A stretch of DNA of 64,000 nt from Moraxella cuniculi DSM 21768 (GTDB lineage Bacteria > Pseudomonadota > Gammaproteobacteria > Pseudomonadales > Moraxellaceae): positions 1 to 64,000 of the forward strand of contig NZ_FTNU01000007.1 of NCBI RefSeq assembly GCF_900156515.1. Reading direction: 5' to 3'. Position numbers and translations under genes: made by a program. Of this stretch, positions 37,528 through 46,296 are shown piece after piece. The notes under the pieces are model-generated. The model was not told where the DNA came from and did no database searches. It saw only the letters and a list, made by a program, of their open reading frames with translations. The stretch's first letter is position 1. Every line of letters begins with the position of its first letter.

Positions 37528-39402
37528 TTAGTATTTTAAAGTAATGGCAGTGTAGAAATTAATGCCGTCCTCATTATAGCGAGCACCCCAGCTTTCGTTG
37601 GTAATGTATTTTTTGTTTAATACATTGTTAAGTCGCTGAGTAATGCTGATATTTGGCGACAGTTCATAAGTGCCACTTAGGTTTAATAAACCATAACCTT
37701 CGATTTTGGCACCATGATTTGCTTGCATATAGTAGCTGCCAAGACGCTGATATTCGGCACGCAGATTGAAGTTATTGCCAACATAGCCGATGTATGCCGT
37801 ACCCTTATGCTCTGGGCGAACAGTTAGATTGCTCTTGGTTTTTGGACTGGTGGCTGTTGGGGTTACATCGTTAGCCTCTTGATAGTCATAGCTTAGACCT
37901 GCGATATAGCCATTATTAAATGCCCAATCGGTGGTTAGGTTGGCACCCATCACCTCAACTTCGTTGAAGTTTCTTGCAGGCCAGCCACCGATTAAGTCGG
38001 TAACATCGCTGTAATAGCCTGTCAGTCTGGTTTTGTGATTGGCACCTGCCAGCTCTACAAAGGCTTCGGTATTTTTGCTGTTTTCAGGTTTTAGATTTGG
38101 ATTGCCACTGCCAGGCCAGTACAGTTGGTTAAAACTTGGTGCTTTAAAGCCTGTGGCATAATTGACACCAACACGCACCGCTGGTGTTAGGCGATATGCC
38201 AAGCCTGCGTTGTAGGTTGTTTTGTCGCCATACCAAGAGTTGTCATCATAACGAACAAAGGCTTGGGCATCAAAGTTGTTGTAGTTGGCTTGATAACCAA
38301 CATAAGCACCAGTGTTGCGGCGGCTTGTTTGCGAATAGTTGGTGCTGGAGTCTACATCTTGTTGCAAATGCTCGCCGCCAACCAGTATCTTACCAACAGG
38401 CAATGCGTGTACTAGGCTTAGGTTGGTTTGTTTTTGAGTACTGTCAAATATGCCTGTGTTTCTTGTGTTGGCAAAATTACTGCTTTTGTCGATGGATTCA
38501 CCATATTGTAGGCGAATTTGACCATTTGGGTGATAGTTATAATTAATATAAGCATTGGCAGAGCCATTTTTTTGCTTATCATAAATATTTTCTGCGGTTG
38601 AGAAGGTATTGTCATATTCAACCGTGCCTTTGCTTGCCAATAGGCTAGCACCAACTTCCACTTGATTGATTTTGTGGCTGATGCTGGCACTGATGCTATT
38701 GCGGTCAAAGCCGTCCGTATCTCGCTGGCTTGCTGCGTATGGGCTGGCAATGGCGTTAATGCCGTCAGTTTCGGTATGGCTGGCAGTCAGACTAAGGTTG
38801 GTGTTGTCATTGGCATAGCTGACACCAGCACCATAGGTGAGCTTGTCATGCGAGCCAGCACCAACTGTAGCAAAGGCGTGCAAGCCGTTTTCAATGCCTT
38901 TTTTGGTGAATATCTGAATCACCCCACCCATCGCACTGGCACCGTAGATACTAGAACCTGATGCACCATGTAAAATCTCAATACGCCCAATCTGGCTGGC
39001 ACTTAAAGCACCCAATGCAGACTGACCAGTGGTTAGGCTACCATAGCGAATGCCGTCAATCAGCACCAAAATGCCACTGCTATCAAAGCCACGCAAATAA
39101 AAATTACTGGTCTTGTCCGTGCCACCGCTTGAATATGAGCTAAACCCTGACTGTGCCTTGATGATATCAAGTGCATTCTGACCTTGATAGCGTTGCAGTG
39201 CTTCGCCATCAATGACAGTGGTCTGAGCGATGGTGTTGGTTACCTTGGTTGGTGTGCGTGTCGCAGTTACCACCACAGGGTCAAGATTGACCGTTGGTAC
39301 AGTGCTGGTAGTGGCTGTGGTATTGGCGATTGCCACTGTTGATAAAGTTGTGGTTGGGGCTAGTGCCAAAATAATGGCATGGCGTAGTGTAATAGAGGAC
39401 AT
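37528..39402 (-). CDS. TonB-dependent outer membrane receptor, BtuB-like
   Basis: This is a 624-residue outer membrane transporter. A signal peptide ends near residue 26 (VAIANT), the TonB box is DPVVVTATR, the plug domain follows (about 45-160; LRGFDSSGILVLIDGIRYG), then a 22-strand barrel ending in aromatic ITLKY. NPNLKPENSKNTE and FKAPSFNQLYWPGSGNP are typical of cobalamin receptor BtuB. Vitamin B12 is the likely substrate, but no cobalamin riboswitch is seen upstream and no B12 transport genes are adjacent. Confidence 0.82.
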   Translation of the reverse strand: MSSITLRHAIILALAPTTTLSTVAIANTTATTSTVPTVNLDPVVVTATRTPTKVTNTIAQTTVIDGEALQRYQGQNALDIIKAQSGFSSYSSGGTDKTSNFYLRGFDSSGILVLIDGIRYGSLTTGQSALGALSASQIGRIEILHGASGSSIYGASAMGGVIQIFTKKGIENGLHAFATVGAGSHDKLTYGAGVSYANDNTNLSLTASHTETDGINAIASPYAASQRDTDGFDRNSISASISHKINQVEVGASLLASKGTVEYDNTFSTAENIYDKQKNGSANAYINYNYHPNGQIRLQYGESIDKSSNFANTRNTGIFDSTQKQTNLSLVHALPVGKILVGGEHLQQDVDSSTNYSQTSRRNTGAYVGYQANYNNFDAQAFVRYDDNSWYGDKTTYNAGLAYRLTPAVRVGVNYATGFKAPSFNQLYWPGSGNPNLKPENSKNTEAFVELAGANHKTRLTGYYSDVTDLIGGWPARNFNEVEVMGANLTTDWAFNNGYIAGLSYDYQEANDVTPTATSPKTKSNLTVRPEHKGTAYIGYVGNNFNLRAEYQRLGSYYMQANHGAKIEGYGLLNLSGTYELSPNISITQRLNNVLNKKYITNESWGARYNEDGINFYTAITLKY

Positions 39403-39715
39403 AATTTACCCTAAGTTATGGCGATTTGATATTTTTGCAATAATTCTTGCTGTCTTTTTGCTTTTTGTAAGCTAAATTTTTATTATAACATGAATAAAAC
39501 TTACTAAAATAAATTTATCATGAAATTTTTTAATATAATATTGAAAATTTTTCAGGTTGTATGTCAATGCATGAAAAATCAACGACAACGGGGGTAGCTG
39601 GTTGATTGTCAGCGTGTTCGGTTATACAATAAATCATAAAAATTGGCAATGTGTGCAGAACAAACTGCTGATAATTGCCAGATTTAATGGTGTTGATTTT
39701 GGCAGATGTGATATC
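39403..39715. other. Divergent intergenic region, no gene recognised
   Basis: This region lies between the BtuB-like gene and the MscS-family gene. It is AT-rich and must hold both promoters; no riboswitch or hairpin stands out. Confidence 0.4.
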
Positions 39716-41329
39716 GTGAGGCTTTTTTTGACTTTTTTGCGTAATGCTTTGGGTGTTTTGTGCGTGCTTGGGCTGTTTTTGATGGTGCCAGTGCAGGCAA
39801 ACACCACCAAATGGCTTAATCAAGACAAGCAGACAGCGGCTCAACCACAAGCAGAGCCTGATAGTTTTGGTCGAGAAACGCCCAGAGGGACGGTGCAGGG
39901 CTTATTAAAAGCGATTGCCGCTGGTGATGATGAGTTGGCAACGAAATATCTTGATGGTCGCTATCTTGCCAGTAGCAAGACACCCAATCGTGAGATTGTT
40001 GAGCGGTTGATTGTCGCTCTCGATGCAGGGGGTAGGTTATATCCTGATTTGCAAATCAATCACAGTAGTGAGGGTAATTTATCGGACAATTTGCCTAGCG
40101 ATATTGATAAAGTGGGCGAGATTGTGCTGATGAATGAGCGTTTTGATATTTTGCTCAATCGACGAGTTGATGATAATGGCGTGGCATTTTGGCAAGTGTC
40201 GGCACAGACGCTGCAAAACCTACCAACCACAACCAAACACACACAAACCCTGTCTGAGCGGTTGAAATTCAGCACGGCACAAACCGATACCGAGAGTAAA
40301 TATTGGCTTGAGCTTGCTGCTTTGTTGCTGCTTGTGGTGGCACTGTATGCGGTGATTAATCTTTTGGTGTGGCTATTGTATTGGGTTAGTAAGCTGGCTT
40401 ATACCGCGATAAGTCATAAGCCGTTTCGGGTAACGCCAAGTGTCATTATGCCACTGTCGCTGGTTGTGGTGGCGTTGATTTTGCCCGAAGTTATGCTAAA
40501 ACTTGGCGTGCCTTTAACCTTGCGTAATTCATTTGGACGCATCAAAGACATGATTGCATGGGGTGCGGTGGCGTGGTTGATGTTGCGATTGCTTGATGCA
40601 GTATTTCGTAGAGCGGAGGCGAATTCACTCAAGCGAGCCAGACCTGAGCAAGTGTCTATCCTGAATTTATTACGCAAAGTTGCTAAAGTATTTTTGTTGA
40701 TTTTTGTGCTGATTTTGATTTTTGGCAATTTGGGTTTTGATTTGACCACAGGCATTGCAGCACTGGGGGTGGGTGGTTTGGCACTTGCTTTTGGTGCTCA
40801 AAAAAGCATCGAGAACCTTATCGGCTCGGTCGTGGTGGTGGCAGATCGCCCTGTGCATGTGGGCGATTATTGCAAATTTGGCACTTATGAAGGCGTGGTT
40901 ACTGATATTGGCATTCGCTCAACACGCATTCGCACGCTCAATCGCACGGTGGTTACTGTGCCAAATGGTGAATTTTCGTCGTTGCAAATTGAAAATTTCA
41001 CCGCAAGGGATATGTTTTATTTTTTGCATGAATTGTTTATCAAACGCACGGCAGATTTGGCCGAAATCGAACGAATGATTGCCGAATTGCAGGCATATTT
41101 GGCAGCACATGAGCTGACCAATGATGAATGGAATCAGGTGTGGATTCGCCAGCTTAGACAAGACTGCTATGTGATTGAGATGCGAGCGTATATTGCCGCC
41201 GCCGATGCTCGGGATTTTTATGCCAAACAGACCAAATTGCTGATTGATGTATTAAGGCAGGTTGAGCAGTATTCGGTGGAACACGCACTGCCCAGCCAAT
41301 CGGTACTGATTGATAAAGAGCATGATTGA
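39716..41329 (+). CDS. MscS-family mechanosensitive channel
   Basis: This inner membrane channel is about 537 residues. A signal sequence at the start (LFLTFLRNALGVLCVLGLFL, then VQANT) is followed by a periplasmic domain of roughly 150 residues and four to five membrane helices. The MscS pore and beta-domain follow (GIAALGVGGLALAFGAQKS, ENLIGSVVVVADRPVHVGDYC, GIRSTRIRTLNRTVVTVPNG), then a C-terminal alpha/beta domain. GTG 39716 is chosen because the signal peptide begins there; the frame is open to 39602. It is larger than E. coli MscS, closer to YbdG/YnaI-type relatives. Confidence 0.88.
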   Translation: MRLFLTFLRNALGVLCVLGLFLMVPVQANTTKWLNQDKQTAAQPQAEPDSFGRETPRGTVQGLLKAIAAGDDELATKYLDGRYLASSKTPNREIVERLIVALDAGGRLYPDLQINHSSEGNLSDNLPSDIDKVGEIVLMNERFDILLNRRVDDNGVAFWQVSAQTLQNLPTTTKHTQTLSERLKFSTAQTDTESKYWLELAALLLLVVALYAVINLLVWLLYWVSKLAYTAISHKPFRVTPSVIMPLSLVVVALILPEVMLKLGVPLTLRNSFGRIKDMIAWGAVAWLMLRLLDAVFRRAEANSLKRARPEQVSILNLLRKVAKVFLLIFVLILIFGNLGFDLTTGIAALGVGGLALAFGAQKSIENLIGSVVVVADRPVHVGDYCKFGTYEGVVTDIGIRSTRIRTLNRTVVTVPNGEFSSLQIENFTARDMFYFLHELFIKRTADLAEIERMIAELQAYLAAHELTNDEWNQVWIRQLRQDCYVIEMRAYIAAADARDFYAKQTKLLIDVLRQVEQYSVEHALPSQSVLIDKEHD

Positions 41330-41330
41330 C

Positions 41331-41377
41331 AAAAGCCAAGCTGGGTTATAGTTTGACAAATTAGGGCTTGGTTTTTT
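41331..41377 (+). terminator. Terminator after the MscS-family gene
   Basis: AAAGCCAAGC pairs with GCTTGGTTTT across a 23-base loop, followed by T6. Confidence 0.65.
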
Positions 41378-41506
41378 GCTTATCATAAGAGCCTGTTGGC
41401 TTGCAAATCTTGGACGGTCGCCAAATTAGCCTAAGCACAGATAAGACTTGAATGTATCGGCAAGATAACCAGTGAGGCTGGCGGTTTTAATGTGTCATTT
41501 TTGTAT

Positions 41507-41514
41507 TTTTGAAA
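41507..41514 (+). repeat. Target site duplication, left copy (TTTTGAAA)
   Basis: Identical to 46192-46199 and directly abuts the left inverted repeat. Confidence 0.92.
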
Positions 41515-41539
41515 GGCTGTGTTCTAAGATTTGATTGAT
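41515..41539 (+). repeat. Left terminal inverted repeat of the R-M transposon
   Basis: 25 bases starting GGCTGTGTTCTAAGATTT; differs from the right end at two positions (10 and 14). Confidence 0.92.
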
Positions 41540-41550
41540 TTTTAAGTTTT

Positions 41551-41580
41551 TAAAGGCGACTAAGTGTCGCCTTGATTTTT
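41551..41580 (-). terminator. Bidirectional hairpin at the end of the restriction gene
   Basis: AAGGCGAC pairs with GTCGCCTT around TAAGT. A/T tracts lie on both sides. It could stop transcription leaving the transposon and block read-through from the MscS-family side. Confidence 0.75.
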
Positions 41581-41581
41581 A

Positions 41582-44290
41582 TTATCTATTTTTATCGTCC
41601 TTTACCGATTGCCGGATGTTGTAGATCTTTAACAAGCTATCATAGATGATTTTGGGGTCTAGTGTAATGTTAAATGCACTTAATACAGCTTTGTCAAACT
41701 CAATGCGATCTTCTTGTTGTAACTCATTCGGGAGATCTAATGTACTTCTATTTAAAATAGATTGAAATTTCTCTACAATTTCTGTTATCTGTTCGCTAGA
41801 TAGTAAATTAGGGTCTAATATCATCAATTTTTTTGACATTGTTGTTGAATTTAAGTCCAACGCACCTAAACCCCGACCAAAACCAATACTCTCAATATAG
41901 AACAATGAAATTGCACTATTTAATAAAGCGTGCATTATATTTAATTGTTCCGTATCTTTTACAGATAAACTAATCAATCGTTGATTAACAAAAGAACGTT
42001 CTTTTAGTCGATAAACGCATATCTTTTTATCAGGGTTCATTGATATAACCATATCAGCCAAAGCATTTGGTTTCATTTCATACCAAAATTGATTAGCTCG
42101 GCTTAAAATTTTGACTAACGGTTTTCCATTTGTATTTGTGCCATTTTCAAATTTAGAAATCCATTCTAATGCACCTAAATGATTCCTATATTTTAATACT
42201 TCAATAGATTCTGAGCAGCAAAATGCTTCATTTTTTGCTTCTCCTATTAAAGAGTCGGGCAAATCTTTTGAACTCATTACAACAGGCTTAATATAGTCGG
42301 ATTCAATTTTATGTTTACTTTCGGGATAGAACATTTTATCCCAACCTCTACGTTCTCCACGAGCTATTTTGATGTAGTTGCTAACATTTGTTAACTTATC
42401 TGCAACTAAGTCAATCCAATCAAGATTGCTAAACAGAGCATTCCAAGAAATACCTAATTTTTGAAACTTGCTTATTTTTTCAACTTTATGTGTTGCCTTT
42501 GATAAGTGAACTGATTGTATTTTAGAGCTTAGCGTGGCTGTAACCATTTCGGTCAATACAGATTCATCCCAATCCTTGATTAAGGTGTTTGTAGTTATAA
42601 AATCTATTTCATATTCGGAATGTTGATTGTCTTTCTCCAAAACTAATAGGGTTGCAACAACATCTGCATTCCCAAACCATTTTCCTTTTGAAGAGCAAAT
42701 TACTTTTAAAATTTTAAAATGTTTTAATAAATTTTCCTTAAACTGCTCTCCCCATTCATTTGCTAACCAAGAATTTGAAATAACAACACCTATTCTGCCA
42801 TTTTCTTCAATCAAATTAGAAAGATGAAATATGATATAAGCGTATAAATCTGATTTTTTACTTAACCCTAAATTATTTAGCTTATCACTATTGGGAATTT
42901 CTGCCGTTTCAAATCTTACAAATGGTAAGTTAGAAACAACGGCGTGCATAATTGGTAACTCTTTTGTTACAACTTGCTCAACAAATGGATCTACAAAGGA
43001 AATTTTGGCATTCGGTTGTAATTCAAAAACATCTTGCTGAAACACTTGAACAAGACTGCCTAATGCTTGTGGGTCCGATAATGCAATAGAGCAAAGTTGT
43101 AATGGATATGAAAATTTATCACTAGCCCACACTTGATTTAAGGCTTCATTAGGTGGAATTTTGCATTCTCGCTTGATTTGGTAAACTGCTTTTGGAATAG
43201 TGCCGCTTCCACAACATGTATCAATTATATTGGCTGTGCGATTCTTGATCGTTATACTAGTAAGGAAATAAGCTAAATTTATTGGAGTAGAAAATTGTCC
43301 AACAACTTTCTTCCTTGAATGTAATAATGCAGAATCAATAACATTGTGCAAATAGTCGCTATCTATCTTATCAAATCGAATCTCTTTTAATAACTCATTC
43401 AATCCTAACCAATATGATAAGAATTTACTGCCAATGTATTTATCTCCAACATTAGATAGAAACACATTCATAAAATCACATTTTTCTGTAATTTTCTCAA
43501 ATGTTTCAATAACATCATCGACAGATGAAGCTGGAGTTAGGTTGTTAATTATTTCGGCATTTTGATTAAATGTTTTTAGATAGTGAGAAAATAATAACCT
43601 GTTCACCCAAGAAAGAATAGAAAAATCTGCTAATACAGAATACTTATTATCGCCTTTTGCTTTGTTTTCATTAAACCACTCTGTAATCTCTATATCAAAA
43701 TCAAAGTTTTTAACAGCATTAGATTCAAAATTGAGAGATAAATCTTGCTTAAAGCTCTCTAAACTATTCACATATAAGTTGGAGCTTAATTCTAATAGTC
43801 CGACTGTCTTATAACTTGAATCAGAAATTATCTTTGATATATAAGTAATTATATCTTCAAGTATATATTTCCATTTATTTTGATGTGTTTCCACATCTTC
43901 TCTGTTCTTAATGTCTGATTCTATCCAAGTTTTATTGATTGAAAAACTATTTCTCTCCCTAATGTAGAGTACTGCTTCTTTTGCGTTCCACAAAAGAAAT
44001 GAGTTTAAGCCGAGTTTATTAGCTTTTAACTTTGCATTTTCTATTAACTCTATATCGGTAATTGGTGTATCAGGCATTTTCAACTCCCAGCCTTGAATAA
44101 CTTCACCAACCCCCTCGTTACCATACAATAGAACATCTGGAAAAAGGGTTTTCTTGCTATGATCTTTTAAAGTTCTCTCGCCACCTGCTTTCTTAACGAA
44201 TAAGTTCTTTTTAGAACAAAATAAATTGATATGACTAATCACATCAATAGCCCACGCTCTTTCATTGTAATTTAATTTTGCCTTGCTCAT
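41582..44290 (-). CDS. Type IIG-like restriction enzyme (nuclease plus N6-adenine methyltransferase)
   Basis: This is a 902-residue fusion. The N-terminus has a PD-(D/E)XK-like nuclease site: FPD at 50-52 and WELK at 68-71. The gamma-class adenine methyltransferase core follows, with motif X GQFSTP (331-336), motif I DTCCGSG (357-363) and motif IV SNLPF (453-457, a variant of NPPY/F). The last 300 residues should hold target recognition (HSALLNSAIS-like region, GFGRGLGALDLN). It overlaps the methyltransferase gene by four bases, so it is co-translated after it. Specificity is unknown. A BREX or methyltransferase-only role is less likely given the nuclease motif. Confidence 0.82.
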   Translation of the reverse strand: MSKAKLNYNERAWAIDVISHINLFCSKKNLFVKKAGGERTLKDHSKKTLFPDVLLYGNEGVGEVIQGWELKMPDTPITDIELIENAKLKANKLGLNSFLLWNAKEAVLYIRERNSFSINKTWIESDIKNREDVETHQNKWKYILEDIITYISKIISDSSYKTVGLLELSSNLYVNSLESFKQDLSLNFESNAVKNFDFDIEITEWFNENKAKGDNKYSVLADFSILSWVNRLLFSHYLKTFNQNAEIINNLTPASSVDDVIETFEKITEKCDFMNVFLSNVGDKYIGSKFLSYWLGLNELLKEIRFDKIDSDYLHNVIDSALLHSRKKVVGQFSTPINLAYFLTSITIKNRTANIIDTCCGSGTIPKAVYQIKRECKIPPNEALNQVWASDKFSYPLQLCSIALSDPQALGSLVQVFQQDVFELQPNAKISFVDPFVEQVVTKELPIMHAVVSNLPFVRFETAEIPNSDKLNNLGLSKKSDLYAYIIFHLSNLIEENGRIGVVISNSWLANEWGEQFKENLLKHFKILKVICSSKGKWFGNADVVATLLVLEKDNQHSEYEIDFITTNTLIKDWDESVLTEMVTATLSSKIQSVHLSKATHKVEKISKFQKLGISWNALFSNLDWIDLVADKLTNVSNYIKIARGERRGWDKMFYPESKHKIESDYIKPVVMSSKDLPDSLIGEAKNEAFCCSESIEVLKYRNHLGALEWISKFENGTNTNGKPLVKILSRANQFWYEMKPNALADMVISMNPDKKICVYRLKERSFVNQRLISLSVKDTEQLNIMHALLNSAISLFYIESIGFGRGLGALDLNSTTMSKKLMILDPNLLSSEQITEIVEKFQSILNRSTLDLPNELQQEDRIEFDKAVLSAFNITLDPKIIYDSLLKIYNIRQSVKDDKNR

Positions 44291-45087
44291 CTTACAACCC
44301 TTACATTTGCACCAGCTTTATTCAATCTATTTAAAGCTAAATCAATATAGTCAATGTGCTTATCTTTAAATAATGTAGCATTTTGATTTTGTTCAATTCC
44401 GCAAAAACGTCTATTTTCTAATACTGCGGAAACTAAAAAACTCCCACTTCCGAATGTATTATCTAAAATGAGATCGTTTTCATTTGTATATGTTTTAATG
44501 AGATAACGCCCTAACTCAACTGGTTTCTGTGTTGGATGCAAAACTTCCCCTTCACTTTCAGCAGTTTTAAAATAAATTACATCGGTAGGGTATCGCTCTC
44601 CATCACTTTTTACTAATTGTGGTTTAAAATCTCCATAGCTACCGGTCAGCTGATCTTTTCTAATACCTTTATTGTATGGCTCGCCTTGCTTCATTTGTGG
44701 ATTATATGTAGGCTGTTTTTTATAAAATACGCAAACATCTTCATATTTTCGCAAAGGTTGTTTTTTAGCATTTAAGAAATTTGTTGGTTTTGATTTTTCC
44801 CAAACAATTTTATATTTAAAATCCTTTTCATTAGATAAAATTAATTTAGCGGTAAATACACCTTGTGAAGTTAAAACAATAGCTCCATCAGGCTTAACAA
44901 TTCTGTTATATTCTTTCCATAATAAATTGAGATCTATTACGCTATCCCATTTATTCTGAGTTGTACCATAAGGTAGATCACATAAAACCATATCCACGGA
45001 ATTGTCTGGAAATTTTTTCATAATTTCCAGACAATCCCCCTCAAATAATGTATTTTGCATATCTTGAATAGAAATTTGATTATTCAT
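44287..45087 (-). CDS. DNA methyltransferase, beta class (N6-adenine or N4-cytosine)
   Basis: This 266-residue enzyme has motif IV DLPYG (37-41) before motif I DNTFGSGS (209-216), plus HPTQKP (184-189), the beta-class order. It should protect host DNA against the adjacent nuclease. A strong ribosome site AGGAGG lies five bases upstream. It starts eight bases after the transposase stop, so expression of the protecting enzyme is linked to the transposase transcript and precedes the restriction gene. Confidence 0.9.
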   Translation of the reverse strand: MNNQISIQDMQNTLFEGDCLEIMKKFPDNSVDMVLCDLPYGTTQNKWDSVIDLNLLWKEYNRIVKPDGAIVLTSQGVFTAKLILSNEKDFKYKIVWEKSKPTNFLNAKKQPLRKYEDVCVFYKKQPTYNPQMKQGEPYNKGIRKDQLTGSYGDFKPQLVKSDGERYPTDVIYFKTAESEGEVLHPTQKPVELGRYLIKTYTNENDLILDNTFGSGSFLVSAVLENRRFCGIEQNQNATLFKDKHIDYIDLALNRLNKAGANVRVVR

Positions 45088-45095
45088 TTTACCTC

Positions 45096-46106
45096 CTAGA
45101 TAGGTAATGCAGGGCGTTTTGAGATTTCAAACGTTCTACTTTGACAAAACGTATTGCGAATAAAATCGAATAAGACGACTTCTTTATTCTTCTTCGTATC
45201 TTTGGCGAAGTTCACAAAGTTGTGATACACGAGATAATTATTTAGGTACTTTGTTGCCACACCTTTGAATGTGCCGAAGATTAAATCTTTCAGGCGTTTG
45301 TGATAGTTGTTCACGGTCTGAATGTTGAATACGCCATTTTTATATTTGTTTCTCGGGATTAGGATATGATTTAAGCCCATATCGAATGACAATTTCTGAT
45401 AAGAGCGGAGCGAATCCGTCACAAAAACGGAATTTTGGGCAATCTTACCGCCTAAGACTTTCTGCAAATCTGTTACATTGGGACGACCTAAATTCGCTAT
45501 CTTAGCAATAGATAGCCCATTTAGATTTACACCCACAGGAACACAGACTTGCTGTTTCGATAAACCACGTTTTGTCGCCACTGTTCCTCGTTTATGTGGT
45601 GGGCGTGGCAAGTTAAAATTTTTGTGATGCCTTTTATAGGAAATCGTGGTAAAGGTTTCATCAGCTTGCACTACACCATCTAATTCTACTTGCTCCATCA
45701 TCTTTTGCAGAGCGTCTAAGATTTTATGCCGCCAAGCAAAGGCGGTAGCAAGATTGATGTCGCAAATTTCAGCACATTTACGCAACGAGTATTTTTCAAT
45801 CATACAATGAACGTACTTTTCTAATACCGCAATATCTTTTTTCATACCGAATAAGATTGTGCCAGTTTGTTCAACAAAGGCTTTATTGCAATCACGACAA
45901 AGGAAATTTTGTCTGCCATTACGCTTACCATTCTTCACAAAATGAACAGATTGACAATGTGGACAGGCTTTTACTTCTCTTGGTTGGATCACTTTTTGAA
46001 TTGCAGATTGGCTACTGGTAATTTGGCTTAAAAACTGATGTTTATCTCGCTCAGACAGGTTTTCAAAGAGTTGCTTGAGTATATCAATTTCGTGTGTGGT
46101 TTTCAT
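45096..46106 (-). CDS. IS1595-family transposase
   Basis: This 336-residue transposase has an N-terminal zinc ribbon (CPHC at 48-51, CRDC at 70-73), a helix-turn-helix region (YSLRKCAEICDINLATAFAWRHKIL) and the DDE-type core. The first Asp is in VQADETF (149), the second in VFVTDSLRSY, and the third position is Asn in VNNYHKRLKD, i.e. a DDN triad as in several IS1595 subgroups. The frame is intact. ATG 46106 is preferred; the frame runs back to 46175 into the terminal repeat. Confidence 0.92.
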   Translation of the reverse strand: MKTTHEIDILKQLFENLSERDKHQFLSQITSSQSAIQKVIQPREVKACPHCQSVHFVKNGKRNGRQNFLCRDCNKAFVEQTGTILFGMKKDIAVLEKYVHCMIEKYSLRKCAEICDINLATAFAWRHKILDALQKMMEQVELDGVVQADETFTTISYKRHHKNFNLPRPPHKRGTVATKRGLSKQQVCVPVGVNLNGLSIAKIANLGRPNVTDLQKVLGGKIAQNSVFVTDSLRSYQKLSFDMGLNHILIPRNKYKNGVFNIQTVNNYHKRLKDLIFGTFKGVATKYLNNYLVYHNFVNFAKDTKKNKEVVLFDFIRNTFCQSRTFEISKRPALPI

Positions 46107-46166
46107 AAATAAAAATCCCCATAACCGCTTGATAGTATGGGGATTATAGCAAATCTGACGCACCAC

Positions 46167-46191
46167 ATCAATCAAATTTTAAAACACAGCC
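46167..46191 (-). repeat. Right terminal inverted repeat of the R-M transposon
   Basis: Read on the minus strand it begins GGCTGTGTTTTAAAATTT; pairs with 41515-41539. Confidence 0.92.
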
Positions 46192-46199
46192 TTTTGAAA
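46192..46199 (+). repeat. Target site duplication, right copy (TTTTGAAA)
   Basis: Identical to 41507-41514. Confidence 0.92.
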
Positions 46200-46296
46200 A
46201 AAACACCAAGAAAGTTTATAATAATATATGCAGATAATAAGATATTTTTAATTTTAACTTGTTAATTAAATAAAACTATTTAATAAAGGTTTAGAT

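Larger units (their letters stand above)
41515..46191 (-). mobile_element. IS1595-family transposon carrying a restriction-modification system
   Basis: This is a complete 4677-base element. Its ends are 25-base inverted repeats (41515-41539 and the complement of 46191-46167, 23 of 25 identical, beginning GGCTGTGTT). It is flanked by a perfect 8-base direct repeat TTTTGAAA at 41507-41514 and 46192-46199, the target duplication size expected for IS1595. On the minus strand it carries transposase, a DNA methyltransferase and a nuclease-methyltransferase fusion in tight succession. It is inserted between the MscS-family gene and tatD without breaking either, and its DNA is visibly more AT-rich than its surroundings. 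Confidence 0.92.

Noticed and set aside
39403-39530. Possible cobalamin riboswitch before the BtuB-like gene
   Set aside because: The B12-box and the long conserved structure are absent, and the leader is only about 100 bases of A/T-rich sequence.
39602-39715. N-terminal extension of the MscS-family channel from a TTG at 39602
   Set aside because: The extension would put 38 residues before a clear signal sequence; the GTG at 39716 fits the exported protein better.
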